Source: an uncultured Pseudomonadota bacterium
Lineage (GTDB): Bacteria; Pseudomonadota; Gammaproteobacteria; Burkholderiales; SG8-39
Direction: 5' to 3'
DNA: 7,406 nucleotides
Assembly: GCA_903864555.1 (NCBI GenBank)
Contig: CAIPGJ010000311.1
Location: forward strand, 1-7,406
Shown here: in pieces, positions 1 to 5,636 of the stretch
How positions within the stretch are numbered: position 1 is the stretch's first letter
Layout of the letters: each line of letters begins with the position of its first letter
Translations under genes and position numbers: made by a program
The notes under the pieces: model-generated
What the model saw: the letters and a program-made list of their open reading frames with translations, nothing else
What the model was told of the DNA's origin: nothing
The model's database searches: none

Positions 1-195
1 ATACGCCACGAGTACTTCCGCCCTAGCGTCACCCACACGGTGTGCCCGTGGAAGGGCACGGCCAATTACTACGACGTGATGGTGGACGGCCAACTCAACC
101 CCGATGCGGCCTGGTACTACCCCAATCCCAAGCCGGCGGCGAAGAACATCAAGGACCACATTGCGTTCTGGAAGGGCGTGAAGGTGGAGGGGTAA
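1..195 (+). CDS. DUF427 (NTP_transf_9) domain protein, C-terminal part
   Basis: Open from the first base of the window to a TAA stop at 193-195; 64 residues of the C-terminal part are visible and the start lies outside. The hallmark stretch of the DUF427 family (PF04248) is present: the CPWKGTANYYDV segment near visible residues 15-26, then a VDG turn, the AWYYPNPKPAA segment near 41-51, and a final IKDHIAFWKGVKVEG. DUF427 proteins are small soluble beta-rich proteins, usually about 90-130 residues per domain, of unknown biochemical function; the Pfam nickname should not be read as a demonstrated activity. The gene converges on the ergothioneine operon and is separated from egtB by 93 bp of hairpin-rich sequence, so it is not part of that operon. 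The family call is firm from the motif; function is unknown. Confidence 0.88.
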   Translation: MRHEYFRPSVTHTVCPWKGTANYYDVMVDGQLNPDAAWYYPNPKPAAKNIKDHIAFWKGVKVEG

Positions 196-213
196 GGTCT
201 TGGCTTAGAGCGT

Positions 214-274
214 CTGACGGAATTGCCGTCAGGCGCCCTGACTCAGGGGAGCGCGAGGGGATGTGTCCCCTCGC
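214..274. terminator. Hairpin cluster between convergent genes (probable bidirectional terminator)
   Basis: Three inverted repeats sit in the 93-bp gap between the DUF427 stop (195) and the egtB stop (289). The first is CTGACGG/CCGTCAG at 214-220 and 226-232 with a 5-nt loop. The second is CCCTG/CAGGG at 236-240 and 244-248 with a 3-nt loop. The third is the strongest: GCGAGGGGA at 253-261 and TCCCCTCGC at 266-274, a perfect 9-bp stem with a TGTG loop. No long T tract follows on either strand, so these are not textbook intrinsic terminators. Position between convergent stops and stem strength support a termination or RNA 3'-end protection role. Confidence 0.55.
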
Positions 275-288
275 ATTGTCAGGCACTC

Positions 289-1590
289 TCAGCCGACGTC
301 CCGCGCCAGTCTGAGGCCGGAGAACTGCCAGCGCGCCGTGGCCGGAAAGAAGTTGCGATAGCTGGCGCGCACGTGGCCGGCCGGCGTGGCACAGGAGCCG
401 CCGCGCAGCACGTACTGGTTAACCATGAACTTGCCGTTGTATTCCCCCAGCGCGCCGGTGGCTGGCCGATAGCCCGGATAAGGCGCGTAACTGGAGGAAG
501 TCCATTCCCAGACATCGCCAAACATCTGCACAGGCCCCCGGGCTGCTGCGGGGGCTTGCGGGTGGTAGCGGCCGGCATCGGCGAAATGGCCTTCAAGCGC
601 GCAGCCTGCGGCAGCCTGCTCCCACTCCGCTTCCGTGGGCAGGCGTGCGCCGGCCCAGCGCGCGTAGGCATCGGCTTCGAAGTAGGAGAGGTGGCTGACA
701 GGGGCGGCTGGGTCCGGCGTTTGCAGGCCGGCCAGGGTGAACTCCGTGAACGCCAGGCACTGATCATCGGCTGGGCGCCAGTAGAACGGGTGGCGGATGT
801 CCTGCGAGCCTATCCAGTCCCAGCCTTCGGCCAGCCACAGCGCATGGGTGCGATAGCCACCGTCGCGAATGAACTCGAGGAAATCGGCATTGGTGACCGG
901 GCGTGAGGCAATGGCATGCGGTGCCAGCAAGGCCGGATGGCGAGGCAGTTCGTTGTCGAAACAGAATGCCCTGTCCCCTGCCGCACCGATCTGCACGATG
1001 CCGCCAGGCTGCTCCAGCCATTGCAACGGGGCGGGCATGCGGGGAGGCAGAGTGACGGGCCCCTCCTGGTGATACGCCGGGGCCAGTGGATTGAACGACA
1101 GCAGGTGCTTCACGTCGGTGAGCATGAGTTCCTGGTGCTGCTGTTCGTGCTGCAGCCCGAGTTCGATCAGTGCCGCATCGACGTCATGCCCAGCCGAGGC
1201 GAAGAGCGTCACCATGCGGCGATCCACCTGCTGGCGGTAGGCCAGCACGGCCTCCAGTGAAGGCCGGGTCATCATGCCGCGCTGGGGGCGCGGGTGTCTG
1301 TCGCCCACGCCGTTGTAGTAGGAGTTGAACAGCACGCGGAAGGCCGGATCGAAGGGCTTGAAGCCGTTCTCGTGCCGCTCGAGGATGAAGGTCTCGAAGA
1401 ACCAGGTGGTGTGCGCGAGATGCCATTTCACCGGGCTGGTATCGGGCATGGATTGCACGCAGCAGTCCTCGGCGGAGAGCGGGGCCGCCAGCTGGATGGT
1501 GGCGGCACGCACTGACTGATAGCGGGCAGCCGATACCACCGGTGCTTCTGCCTGATGGGCGGGCTGGGGCTGCATCAGCGGGGCATTCAT
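289..1590 (-). CDS. egtB: Ergothioneine biosynthesis sulfoxide synthase EgtB
   Basis: Non-heme iron enzyme that couples O2-dependent C-S bond formation and sulfoxidation on hercynine (trimethylhistidine), the central step of ergothioneine synthesis; cytoplasmic. The protein is 433 residues, normal for the family. The N-terminal DinB-like domain (about 20-165) carries the expected iron-binding histidines: H60 in WHLAHTTWFFE, and H148 and H152 in the HEQQH motif. The C-terminal FGE/sulfatase-modifying-like domain (about 195-431) shows RLPTEAEWEQAA (316-327), GDVWEWTSS (358-366), LRGGSCATP (395-403) and a terminal FSGLRLAR. An NSYYNG segment with Tyr91-Tyr92 resembles the tyrosine pair described for the cysteine-using Chloracidobacterium enzyme rather than the mycobacterial gamma-glutamylcysteine type; substrate choice is therefore inference. 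The ATG at 1590 was chosen because it overlaps the egtD stop as ATGA and is followed by family-like sequence; the open frame reaching 1779 only shadows egtD. No egtA, egtC or egtE lies in the window. Confidence 0.95.
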   Translation of the reverse strand: MNAPLMQPQPAHQAEAPVVSAARYQSVRAATIQLAAPLSAEDCCVQSMPDTSPVKWHLAHTTWFFETFILERHENGFKPFDPAFRVLFNSYYNGVGDRHPRPQRGMMTRPSLEAVLAYRQQVDRRMVTLFASAGHDVDAALIELGLQHEQQHQELMLTDVKHLLSFNPLAPAYHQEGPVTLPPRMPAPLQWLEQPGGIVQIGAAGDRAFCFDNELPRHPALLAPHAIASRPVTNADFLEFIRDGGYRTHALWLAEGWDWIGSQDIRHPFYWRPADDQCLAFTEFTLAGLQTPDPAAPVSHLSYFEADAYARWAGARLPTEAEWEQAAAGCALEGHFADAGRYHPQAPAAARGPVQMFGDVWEWTSSSYAPYPGYRPATGALGEYNGKFMVNQYVLRGGSCATPAGHVRASYRNFFPATARWQFSGLRLARDVG

Positions 1591-2618
1591 TGCCTGACAC
1601 CGTGGGCGGTCGCGTGTGCCAGGCAGATGGCGAACCAGCCGCGCGGATCGGTCCAGATACGGATGTCGCCAAAGCCTGCCTGGGTGAGCAGCTGTCGTAC
1701 GCCGTCGGGTGTGTACTTGTGGCTGTTTTCGGTGTGGATGCGTTCGCCGGCCTGAAAGCTGCGCATGCCGCCGGGCCAATGCACGCTGACGGCCTGGCGT
1801 GCCTCGAGGTGCATCTCGATACGTGCATGCCGGGCGTGGAAGAAGGCGTGGTGGTGCCAGTCAGCGGTGCTGAAGTCGCTGCCGATGAGGTGGTTGACGT
1901 TGTTGAGCAGGTTGAGGTTGAAGCTGGCGGTCACGCCCAGCGCATCGTTGTAAGCGGCCTCCAGCACCACGCGATCCTTGACAAGGTCCACGCCCAGCAG
2001 CAGGCCACCCTGCGCATCGCATTGGCGGCGGACGTCGCCGAGCAGGGTGAGGGCCTCGTGCGGCTGGAAGTTGCCGATCGATGAGCCGGGGTAGAAGAAC
2101 ATGCGCTGCTGCGTCCGCACGCTCTCCGGCAGGTGCAGTCCGCGCGAGAAATCCTGTCCCACGGCCAGCATGTCGGTGCCGGGGAAGCGGTGCGCGAGCG
2201 CATCGACGGCGGCGCGCACATGCGCTTCGGCAATGTCCACGGCGACATACTGGCGCGGGGCCAGTGCCGGAATCAGCTGTGCGGCCTTGGCGCAATCGCC
2301 GGCGCCCAGGTCGATGAAGGTGCTGCCAGGGCCGATGAGTGTGGCGATCTCCCCGCCATGATCGCGATAGAGCTGCTGTTCCACCCGCGTTGGGTAGTAC
2401 TCGGGCAGGGTGGTGATGGCCTCGAACAGCCGGCAGCCGAGTTCGTCATAGAAGTACTTGGGCGCAATGCGCGCATCCGGGGCCAGCAAGTCTGCAGTGA
2501 TCTGTGCCGCCTCTGCAGTCAAGCCGGCATGGCCGGGCTGCGACAGGGACGGTGAAGTCGGTGCAATGGCGGCGCCTGGCGGGAGGTGCTCGTGGGCTCG
2601 GTGGGGGCTTGCATCCAT
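1587..2618 (-). CDS. egtD: L-histidine N-alpha-methyltransferase EgtD
   Basis: SAM-dependent enzyme that trimethylates histidine to hercynine, the first step of ergothioneine synthesis; cytoplasmic. The protein is 343 residues, slightly longer than the 321-residue mycobacterial enzyme because of a roughly 30-residue Pro/Ala/Ser-rich N-terminal tail. Family landmarks in order: PKYFYDELG plus LFEAITTLPEYYPTR (53-78), the SAM motif DLGAGD (103-108), FFYPGSSIGNF (174-184), FNLNLLNNVN (233-242), and the ERIHTENSHKY segment (282-292). In that last segment E287 and S289 match the Glu/Ser pair that contacts the substrate imidazole in characterised EgtD. It is the first gene of a two-gene operon; its TGA overlaps the egtB ATG by 4 nt, so the two are probably translationally coupled. 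The start is fixed by an AAGGAAA ribosome-binding site 7 nt upstream. About 995 bp separate it from the next leftward gene, and I saw no convincing sigma-70 promoter in the AT-richer 100 bp upstream. Confidence 0.95.
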   Translation of the reverse strand: MDASPHRAHEHLPPGAAIAPTSPSLSQPGHAGLTAEAAQITADLLAPDARIAPKYFYDELGCRLFEAITTLPEYYPTRVEQQLYRDHGGEIATLIGPGSTFIDLGAGDCAKAAQLIPALAPRQYVAVDIAEAHVRAAVDALAHRFPGTDMLAVGQDFSRGLHLPESVRTQQRMFFYPGSSIGNFQPHEALTLLGDVRRQCDAQGGLLLGVDLVKDRVVLEAAYNDALGVTASFNLNLLNNVNHLIGSDFSTADWHHHAFFHARHARIEMHLEARQAVSVHWPGGMRSFQAGERIHTENSHKYTPDGVRQLLTQAGFGDIRIWTDPRGWFAICLAHATAHGVRQ

Positions 2619-2625
2619 GTAGGGA

Positions 2626-2632
2626 TTTCCTT
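2626..2632 (-). promoter_or_regulatory. Ribosome-binding site of egtD
   Basis: On the minus strand the sequence AAGGAAA lies 7 nt before the ATG at 2618. It supports this start over later in-frame candidates and is the clearest Shine-Dalgarno match for the operon. By contrast, egtB has only a weak AGG before its overlapping start, consistent with coupling to egtD translation. Confidence 0.6.
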
Positions 2633-3429
2633 TTGTGCTGCGGCTGGCTGTATCTCGGGAAACACTGATTAAGCTTCGATTTTGAGGAAGAGTAGATAGT
2701 GTTTTCTCTGAAGCAGGGGATATACAAAGGGGCGTAGCCCACTTGTTCAGTGCTTCCCTAGGGCATTCGTCCGGGAGGGTTGGGATCGGACAGACTGGGT
2801 GATCGGGGCGGACGGCCTCTGGATGCCTGTACTACGGCATGCAGGCGAGGGCGTTCTGCCTTGCGTTGTGGTGGAGCCCCACGGGGCGTCGGGCAATTCT
2901 ACGCAGGCTTTGTTCCCGGCGTTTGTGACGATTCGCCCGTCCAGGTTCATTGCGGCTTTCGAGGTCGGCGAAAACCGTAACGATGTCGAGGCATTTTGTA
3001 AGGTTTGCCCTGCAGCGCGCCTTCGTGGGGCCATTTCAGCAGTGAAATGGCGGTCGCAGGCACGGGCATGGGCATTGTCTTCATGCGGATCTGTCCTGCC
3101 GGCTGAAAGCTGGCATTGCGGAGGCTGGCTTGGCGATGGATGCAGGATGCGTGAACCCGGAAGACTGACTATGAGCAGGGAAAACACGTCAGGTTGTCCT
3201 GTGCGCAAATCCGCGAGGACGGGATTGCCACGATTGCGTCCTTGGATGTTGTGGGCCGCCGCGGGTCAGGAGGCGCACCCGGTGGGCAGAAACAGCTCCG
3301 TTCGTGCTGTGCCCTTGCTACTCCGTTTGAAATGCCGGCGCTTTTCGCTCAGCCGGTGTGGAGGCCAGGGCTACATGCGCTGCAGGGTCAGGCGCTGATG
3401 GGTCCATCAATGCATGCCAGGCGCTTTCG
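2633..3429. other. Gene-poor region upstream of egtD
   Basis: Nearly 800 bp without a gene I can support. Open frames exist on both strands (2799-3398 on +, 2747-3208 on -), but their translations have no recognisable family. They are rich in Arg, Cys, Ser and Pro, use rare codons such as AGA, CTA and CGA, and look like chance frames in GC-rich DNA. An ATG at 3171 with GGAAG upstream begins a 75-codon frame with the same poor composition; I do not call it. The 100 bp next to egtD are AT-richer than the surroundings and are the likely site of its promoter. A perfect hairpin at 3030-3051 and a small palindrome TGATGG/CCATCA at 3396-3409 are the only clear structures. Possibilities are a decayed gene, a small RNA, or regulatory DNA. 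Confidence 0.5.
3030..3051. repeat. Perfect 9-bp inverted repeat with tetraloop
   Basis: GCCATTTCA at 3030-3038 and TGAAATGGC at 3043-3051 are exact reverse complements around a GCAG loop. No T tract follows on either strand, and no gene ends nearby, so it is not an obvious terminator. It could be an RNA hairpin or a dyad for a dimeric DNA-binding protein. The structure is read directly; its role is unknown. Confidence 0.6.
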
Positions 3430-3525
3430 ATGATCAACGGGTACTGGCTTATTCCCGCAGCGTGGGTGGGCGCAATCGCGACGCTTCTGGTGATGGGACT
3501 GGGGCGCGTCAGCCGCGGAGTCTGA
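3430..3525 (+). CDS. Candidate 31-residue single-pass membrane peptide
   Basis: An ATG at 3430 opens a 31-codon frame ending in TGA at 3523-3525. The product starts MINGYWLIPAAWVGAIATLL and continues with a short VMGLGRVSRGV tail. Residues about 6-25 form one uninterrupted hydrophobic segment, and the basic residues (two Arg) lie only at the C-terminal end. That is the layout expected of a real small membrane protein and is unlike the Arg/Cys-rich chance frames around it. An AGG lies about 8 nt upstream as a weak ribosome-binding site. A perfect 10-bp hairpin begins 35 bp downstream, in the gap before the convergent chelatase gene, which would suit transcript termination. I recognise no family. 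It could still be chance. Confidence 0.4.
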   Translation: MINGYWLIPAAWVGAIATLLVMGLGRVSRGV

Positions 3526-3560
3526 CCTGCACTTGCCGGTCGCTCCCCAGGGCTGATTCC

Positions 3561-3588
3561 CCATGCTGGCCTAGTGGCGCCAGCATGG
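3561..3588. terminator. Perfect 10-bp hairpin between convergent reading frames
   Basis: CCATGCTGGC at 3561-3570 and GCCAGCATGG at 3579-3588 are exact reverse complements with an 8-nt loop containing CTAG. The hairpin lies 25 bp beyond the chelatase stop (minus strand) and 35 bp beyond the stop of the candidate small membrane peptide (plus strand). There is no U-rich tail, so intrinsic termination is plausible only by position and stem strength; 3'-end stabilisation is an alternative. Confidence 0.45.
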
Positions 3589-3613
3589 ATGTGCAGGACG
3601 TGCGAACGACGCT

Positions 3614-3991
3614 TCAGGTGCTGAACAGTCGCGCCACGCCATGGGCGAGTGCGGTAATGATTTCGGGCTGCTCACCGATGGCCGGTGTGACTTCGATGCT
3701 GCAGTCGGGGTGGCTGTTACGCAGACCCCCCACCATGGCGGGCAGGTCGCGCTTGAGGTGGGTGCCCTGGCCGAGAAACACCGGCACGATGGTGACCTGC
3801 TTCACGCCTTGTCCGGCCAGTTGTGCCACCGCTTCAGGCAGCGCCGGCGTCATGAATTCCAGGAAGGCCAGTTCAACCGGTGTGCCGGGCAGTTGTGCGC
3901 GCAGCTGCGTGCACAGTGACTGGAAGGGCAACGCCCACTGCGGATCGCGTGCGCCATGTGCAAACAACACCAGGGCGCGTTCAGCAGGCAT
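3614..3991 (-). CDS. Sirohydrochlorin chelatase, short single-domain SirB/CbiX type
   Basis: Predicted to insert a divalent metal into sirohydrochlorin: Fe2+ for siroheme (cofactor of sulfite and nitrite reductases) or Co2+ toward cobalamin. The 125-residue protein has one CbiX domain, half the size of two-domain SirB/CbiX proteins, so it probably acts as a homodimer like known small CbiX enzymes. Family motifs are the N-terminal LVLFAHGARDP with metal-site H12, the FLEFMTPALPEA segment with E45, and VPVFLGQGTHLKRDLP with H78. The ATG at 3991 is the only start after an in-frame TGA 13 codons upstream; GGAACAGG precedes it as a modest ribosome-binding site. No other siroheme, sulfur or cobalamin gene is adjacent, so Fe versus Co cannot be decided. 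A candidate 16-codon upstream ORF overlaps the start. Confidence 0.88.
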   Translation of the reverse strand: MPAERALVLFAHGARDPQWALPFQSLCTQLRAQLPGTPVELAFLEFMTPALPEAVAQLAGQGVKQVTIVPVFLGQGTHLKRDLPAMVGGLRNSHPDCSIEVTPAIGEQPEIITALAHGVARLFST

Positions 3992-4031
3992 GGCCTGTTC
4001 CGGCGGTATTCTGGTTTCTTGCGATGATCAC
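3981..4031 (-). CDS. Possible 16-codon upstream ORF overlapping the chelatase start
   Basis: On the minus strand a GTG at 4029-4031 sits 6 nt after the purine-rich AAGGAAAGG. That is a better Shine-Dalgarno match than the chelatase gene itself has. The frame encodes VIIARNQNTAGTGHAC and stops at TGA 3981-3983, 8-10 nt inside the chelatase gene in a different frame. Such an arrangement could couple translation of the two or act as a leader peptide. The peptide has no obvious attenuation signal such as repeated regulatory codons, although it ends in Cys before its stop. This is inference from spacing only; the strong purine box could instead be an accident. Confidence 0.22.
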   Translation of the reverse strand: MIIARNQNTAGTGHAC

Positions 4032-4052
4032 AATGAGCCTTTCCTTTTATTA

Positions 4053-4082
4053 CTGATAAGGAGTTATGTCTGAATATGACAA
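4053..4082 (-). promoter_or_regulatory. Candidate sigma-70 promoter for the chelatase gene
   Basis: In the AT-rich patch upstream of the chelatase gene the minus strand reads TTGTCA (4082-4077), an 18-nt spacer, and TATCAG (4058-4053). These match the -35 consensus at 5 of 6 positions and the -10 at 4 of 6. Transcription would start near 4046, giving a leader of about 55 nt that includes the AAGGAAAGG box and the candidate upstream ORF. The AT-richness stands out in this GC-rich DNA, but the -10 match is mediocre. Confidence 0.3.
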
Positions 4083-4393
4083 TATTTTAATGTGCCGGAA
4101 AAGGCCTGCCTGGTCCACTGCATGTTACGCCCGCCGGGAAGATGGCGCGGGCAGTCGCCAGGCAACCGACGCACAGTAGCAGGGTATCCCGCGGGACACC
4201 GCCACGACATCCACCATGCCAGCGAAACAAGGCACCAGCAAATACGACGGGACACATGGCTGCCGCAATGCGACATTCAGGCCCATTCGGGACGCAGGAT
4301 CGAGTGATTTCCGCCGAGAGTGCTCAGCCGGCCGCCGCACGGCGATGGCCGCGGGTGGGCAGGAAACAGTACTGCAGGCTGCAGGAATCCAGC
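4083..4393. other. Spacer between the chelatase gene and the small hypothetical gene
   Basis: About 310 bp without a supportable gene. The chelatase end is AT-rich and the rest is GC-rich. Short frames on both strands (for example 4125-4340 on -) give compositions rich in Cys, Trp, Arg and Pro with no family resemblance. An AAGGAG followed after only 2 nt by ATG at 4065 on the + strand opens a 39-codon frame; the spacing is too short and the product looks random. The notable structure is an 18-bp palindrome at 4183-4200; CTGCAGG is directly repeated near 4373-4384. Confidence 0.45.
4183..4200. repeat. 18-bp near-perfect palindrome (possible operator)
   Basis: GGTATCCCG at 4183-4191 faces CGGGACACC at 4192-4200; the halves are reverse complements except at one position, and the central TCCCGCGGGA is perfect. 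A gapless dyad of this size suits a dimeric regulator, but it lies about 190 bp upstream of the chelatase start and about 190 bp downstream of the small hypothetical gene, so no target is evident. GC-rich DNA yields such palindromes by chance. Confidence 0.3.
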
Positions 4394-4573
4394 CTAGCGG
4401 CCAGAGTCGATTTCCTCGTCGTAGCGGCTCAACTCGTCACTGATGGTCTTGCCCTTCCTTGCATCCAGGGTAGATGTGCGCGAAGGAAGTACCTGCGAGA
4501 GTCGTTGGGCGGCCGCCAGCGCAGAAGACGGGTCAGACAGCAGGCTGAAGGGGCTAACCTTATGATTTGACAT
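4394..4573 (-). CDS. Small hypothetical protein (59 residues)
   Basis: A 59-codon frame beginning MSNHKVSPFSLLSDPSSA and ending DELSRYDEEIDSGR before a TAG stop. It is soluble, with no membrane segment or signal peptide. A Ser/Ala-rich, probably helical N-terminal half is followed by a basic stretch (STLDARKGK) and an acidic C-terminus. Composition and codon choice look coding, unlike the chance frames nearby, and the C-terminal acidic helix looks like a constrained sequence. I recognise no named family and propose no function. An in-frame ATG four codons earlier (4585) is the alternative start; neither has a clear ribosome-binding site, and a TGA at 4597 bounds the frame. A TTGACA (4598-4593) just upstream, if a -35 box, would put transcription start after both ATGs, so it is probably not this gene's promoter. 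Confidence 0.6.
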   Translation of the reverse strand: MSNHKVSPFSLLSDPSSALAAAQRLSQVLPSRTSTLDARKGKTISDELSRYDEEIDSGR

Positions 4574-4600
4574 ATAAATAACCATGCAAGGATGTCAATG

Positions 4601-4659
4601 AGAGCCCTAGTTATGCGGGCTTTCCGGGATTTTGTAAAGGGGGTTGCGCACTGCGCAAC
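4601..4659. terminator. Two hairpins downstream of oxyR
   Basis: Two stem-loops lie between the oxyR stop and the small hypothetical gene. The one nearer oxyR is GTTGCGC (4643-4649) / GCGCAAC (4653-4659), a perfect 7-bp stem with a 3-nt loop; on the minus strand it runs into CCCCC then TTT. The second pairs AGAGCCC (4601-4607) with GGGCTTT (4617-4623), one pair being G-T, around a 9-nt loop. They are well placed to end oxyR transcription, but neither has a strong U tract. Confidence 0.4.
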
Positions 4660-4697
4660 TGTTGACAAACTGTCGGACTGCCCAGGAGGGCAAAGGT

Positions 4698-5636
4698 TCA
4701 CTGAGGCGATGCGGCGCCGATGAGCCGGGTTCCCGGCAGCTTACAGTCCAGCGCCGCCTGACGGACCATCTCGATGGCCGCTTTTCGAGGGAAAGACTTC
4801 CTGAAAATCAACGCGATACGGCGATTCGGCACGGGCGGGGAAAAGGGCACGTAGGCGAGCATGCTGTCGCGCGGCACCTTGACCGGCACCGAACTGGCCG
4901 GCAGGACGGTAATGCCCACCCCCGAGGCCACCATCTGCCGGATGGTTTCCAGGGAGGATCCCTCAAAGGTGCGCTGCAGGCCTTCGCCGCTCGAATGACG
5001 ATTGAGCTCCGGGCAGACTTGCAGCACCTGGTCGCGGAAACAATGTCCGGTTCCCAGCATCACCATGCTTTCCTGGCGCAACTCGGTGCTCTTCACCGAC
5101 TTGCGGCGTATCCAGGCATGGTCGCGGGGGATGGCCACCATGAAGTCTTCGTCGTAGAGCGGTTCCACGGTGAAGCCCGGCTCTTCGAAGGGCATGGCAA
5201 GGATGGCTGCATCGATTTCGCCCTGCCTGAGCATCTCGGAGAGTCGGTGGGTATAGTTCTCCTGCAAGTGCAGCGGCATTTGCGGGGCGCGCTTGTGCAG
5301 CAGCCGCACCAGGCCCGGAAGCAGATAGGGGGCGATGGTGTAGATCACGCCCAGGCGCAGCGGACCGAGCAGCGGATCCTTGCCCTGGCGGGCGATTTCG
5401 CGGATGTGGCCGGCCTGCTCGATGACGCGCTGCGCCTGTTCCACGATGCGTTCACCCACCGGAGTCGGCGCGACATCGCCGCTGCCCCGTTCAAACAGCG
5501 CAACGCCCAGTTCGCCTTCCAGCTTCCGGATGCCCACGGACAAGGTGGGCTGGGAAACGTGGCATGACTCGGCGGCACGACCGAAGTGACGCTCGCGGGC
5601 GAGCGCAACGATGTAGCGGAGTTCTGTGAGTGTCAT
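4698..5636 (-). CDS. oxyR: Peroxide-sensing LysR-family regulator OxyR
   Basis: Cytoplasmic transcription factor that is oxidised by H2O2 and activates catalase, peroxiredoxin and related defence genes. The 312-residue protein matches the usual length (E. coli 305). Residues 1-60 form the winged-helix DNA-binding domain, with HFGRAAESCHVSQPTLSVGI (17-36) as the recognition region, followed by a linker helix and the LysR substrate-type domain (about 91-300). The redox motif GHCFRDQVLQVCPE (197-210) places the two cysteines exactly at positions 199 and 208, with H198, R201 and D202 also kept; T100 in the IYTIAPYLLP segment matches the E. coli residue. This identifies OxyR rather than a generic LysR protein. 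The ATG at 5636 gives the canonical N-terminus; the frame stays open to 5795, but that extension is not family-like. No good ribosome-binding site is visible. It is divergent from the diguanylate cyclase gene. Confidence 0.95.
   Translation of the reverse strand: MTLTELRYIVALARERHFGRAAESCHVSQPTLSVGIRKLEGELGVALFERGSGDVAPTPVGERIVEQAQRVIEQAGHIREIARQGKDPLLGPLRLGVIYTIAPYLLPGLVRLLHKRAPQMPLHLQENYTHRLSEMLRQGEIDAAILAMPFEEPGFTVEPLYDEDFMVAIPRDHAWIRRKSVKSTELRQESMVMLGTGHCFRDQVLQVCPELNRHSSGEGLQRTFEGSSLETIRQMVASGVGITVLPASSVPVKVPRDSMLAYVPFSPPVPNRRIALIFRKSFPRKAAIEMVRQAALDCKLPGTRLIGAASPQ

Noticed and set aside
223..906. Long + strand frame opposite egtB
   Set aside because: Antisense shadow in GC-rich DNA; no recognisable motif, while the opposite strand encodes a clear EgtB.
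1591..1779. N-terminal extension of the EgtB reading frame by 63 codons
   Set aside because: It lies inside egtD, is Arg/His/Pro-rich with no resemblance to EgtB, and the ATG at 1590 gives a family-like start with an ATGA overlap.
2747..3208. 153-codon minus-strand frame in the gene-poor region
   Set aside because: Low-complexity Ser/Arg/Pro/Thr composition, no motif, no convincing ribosome-binding site.
2799..3398. 199-codon + strand frame in the gene-poor region, including the ATG at 3171
   Set aside because: Arg/Cys-rich translation with rare codons and no domain; overlapping frames on both strands look equally random.
4065..4184. 39-codon + strand frame after an AAGGAG box
   Set aside because: Only 2 nt separate the box from the ATG, and the product composition looks random.
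4571..4598. TTGACA-16-TATATG promoter for the small hypothetical gene
   Set aside because: Transcription would begin downstream of both possible ATG starts, leaving no start codon; the -10 match is only 4 of 6.
4662..4667. TTGACA box on the + strand after the 4643-4659 hairpin
   Set aside because: No -10-like sequence at 16-18 nt spacing and no rightward gene follows.
4644..5567. 307-codon + strand frame opposite oxyR
   Set aside because: Mirror frame of a high-GC gene; its His/Arg/Gln-rich translation has no family resemblance and the opposite strand is unambiguous OxyR.
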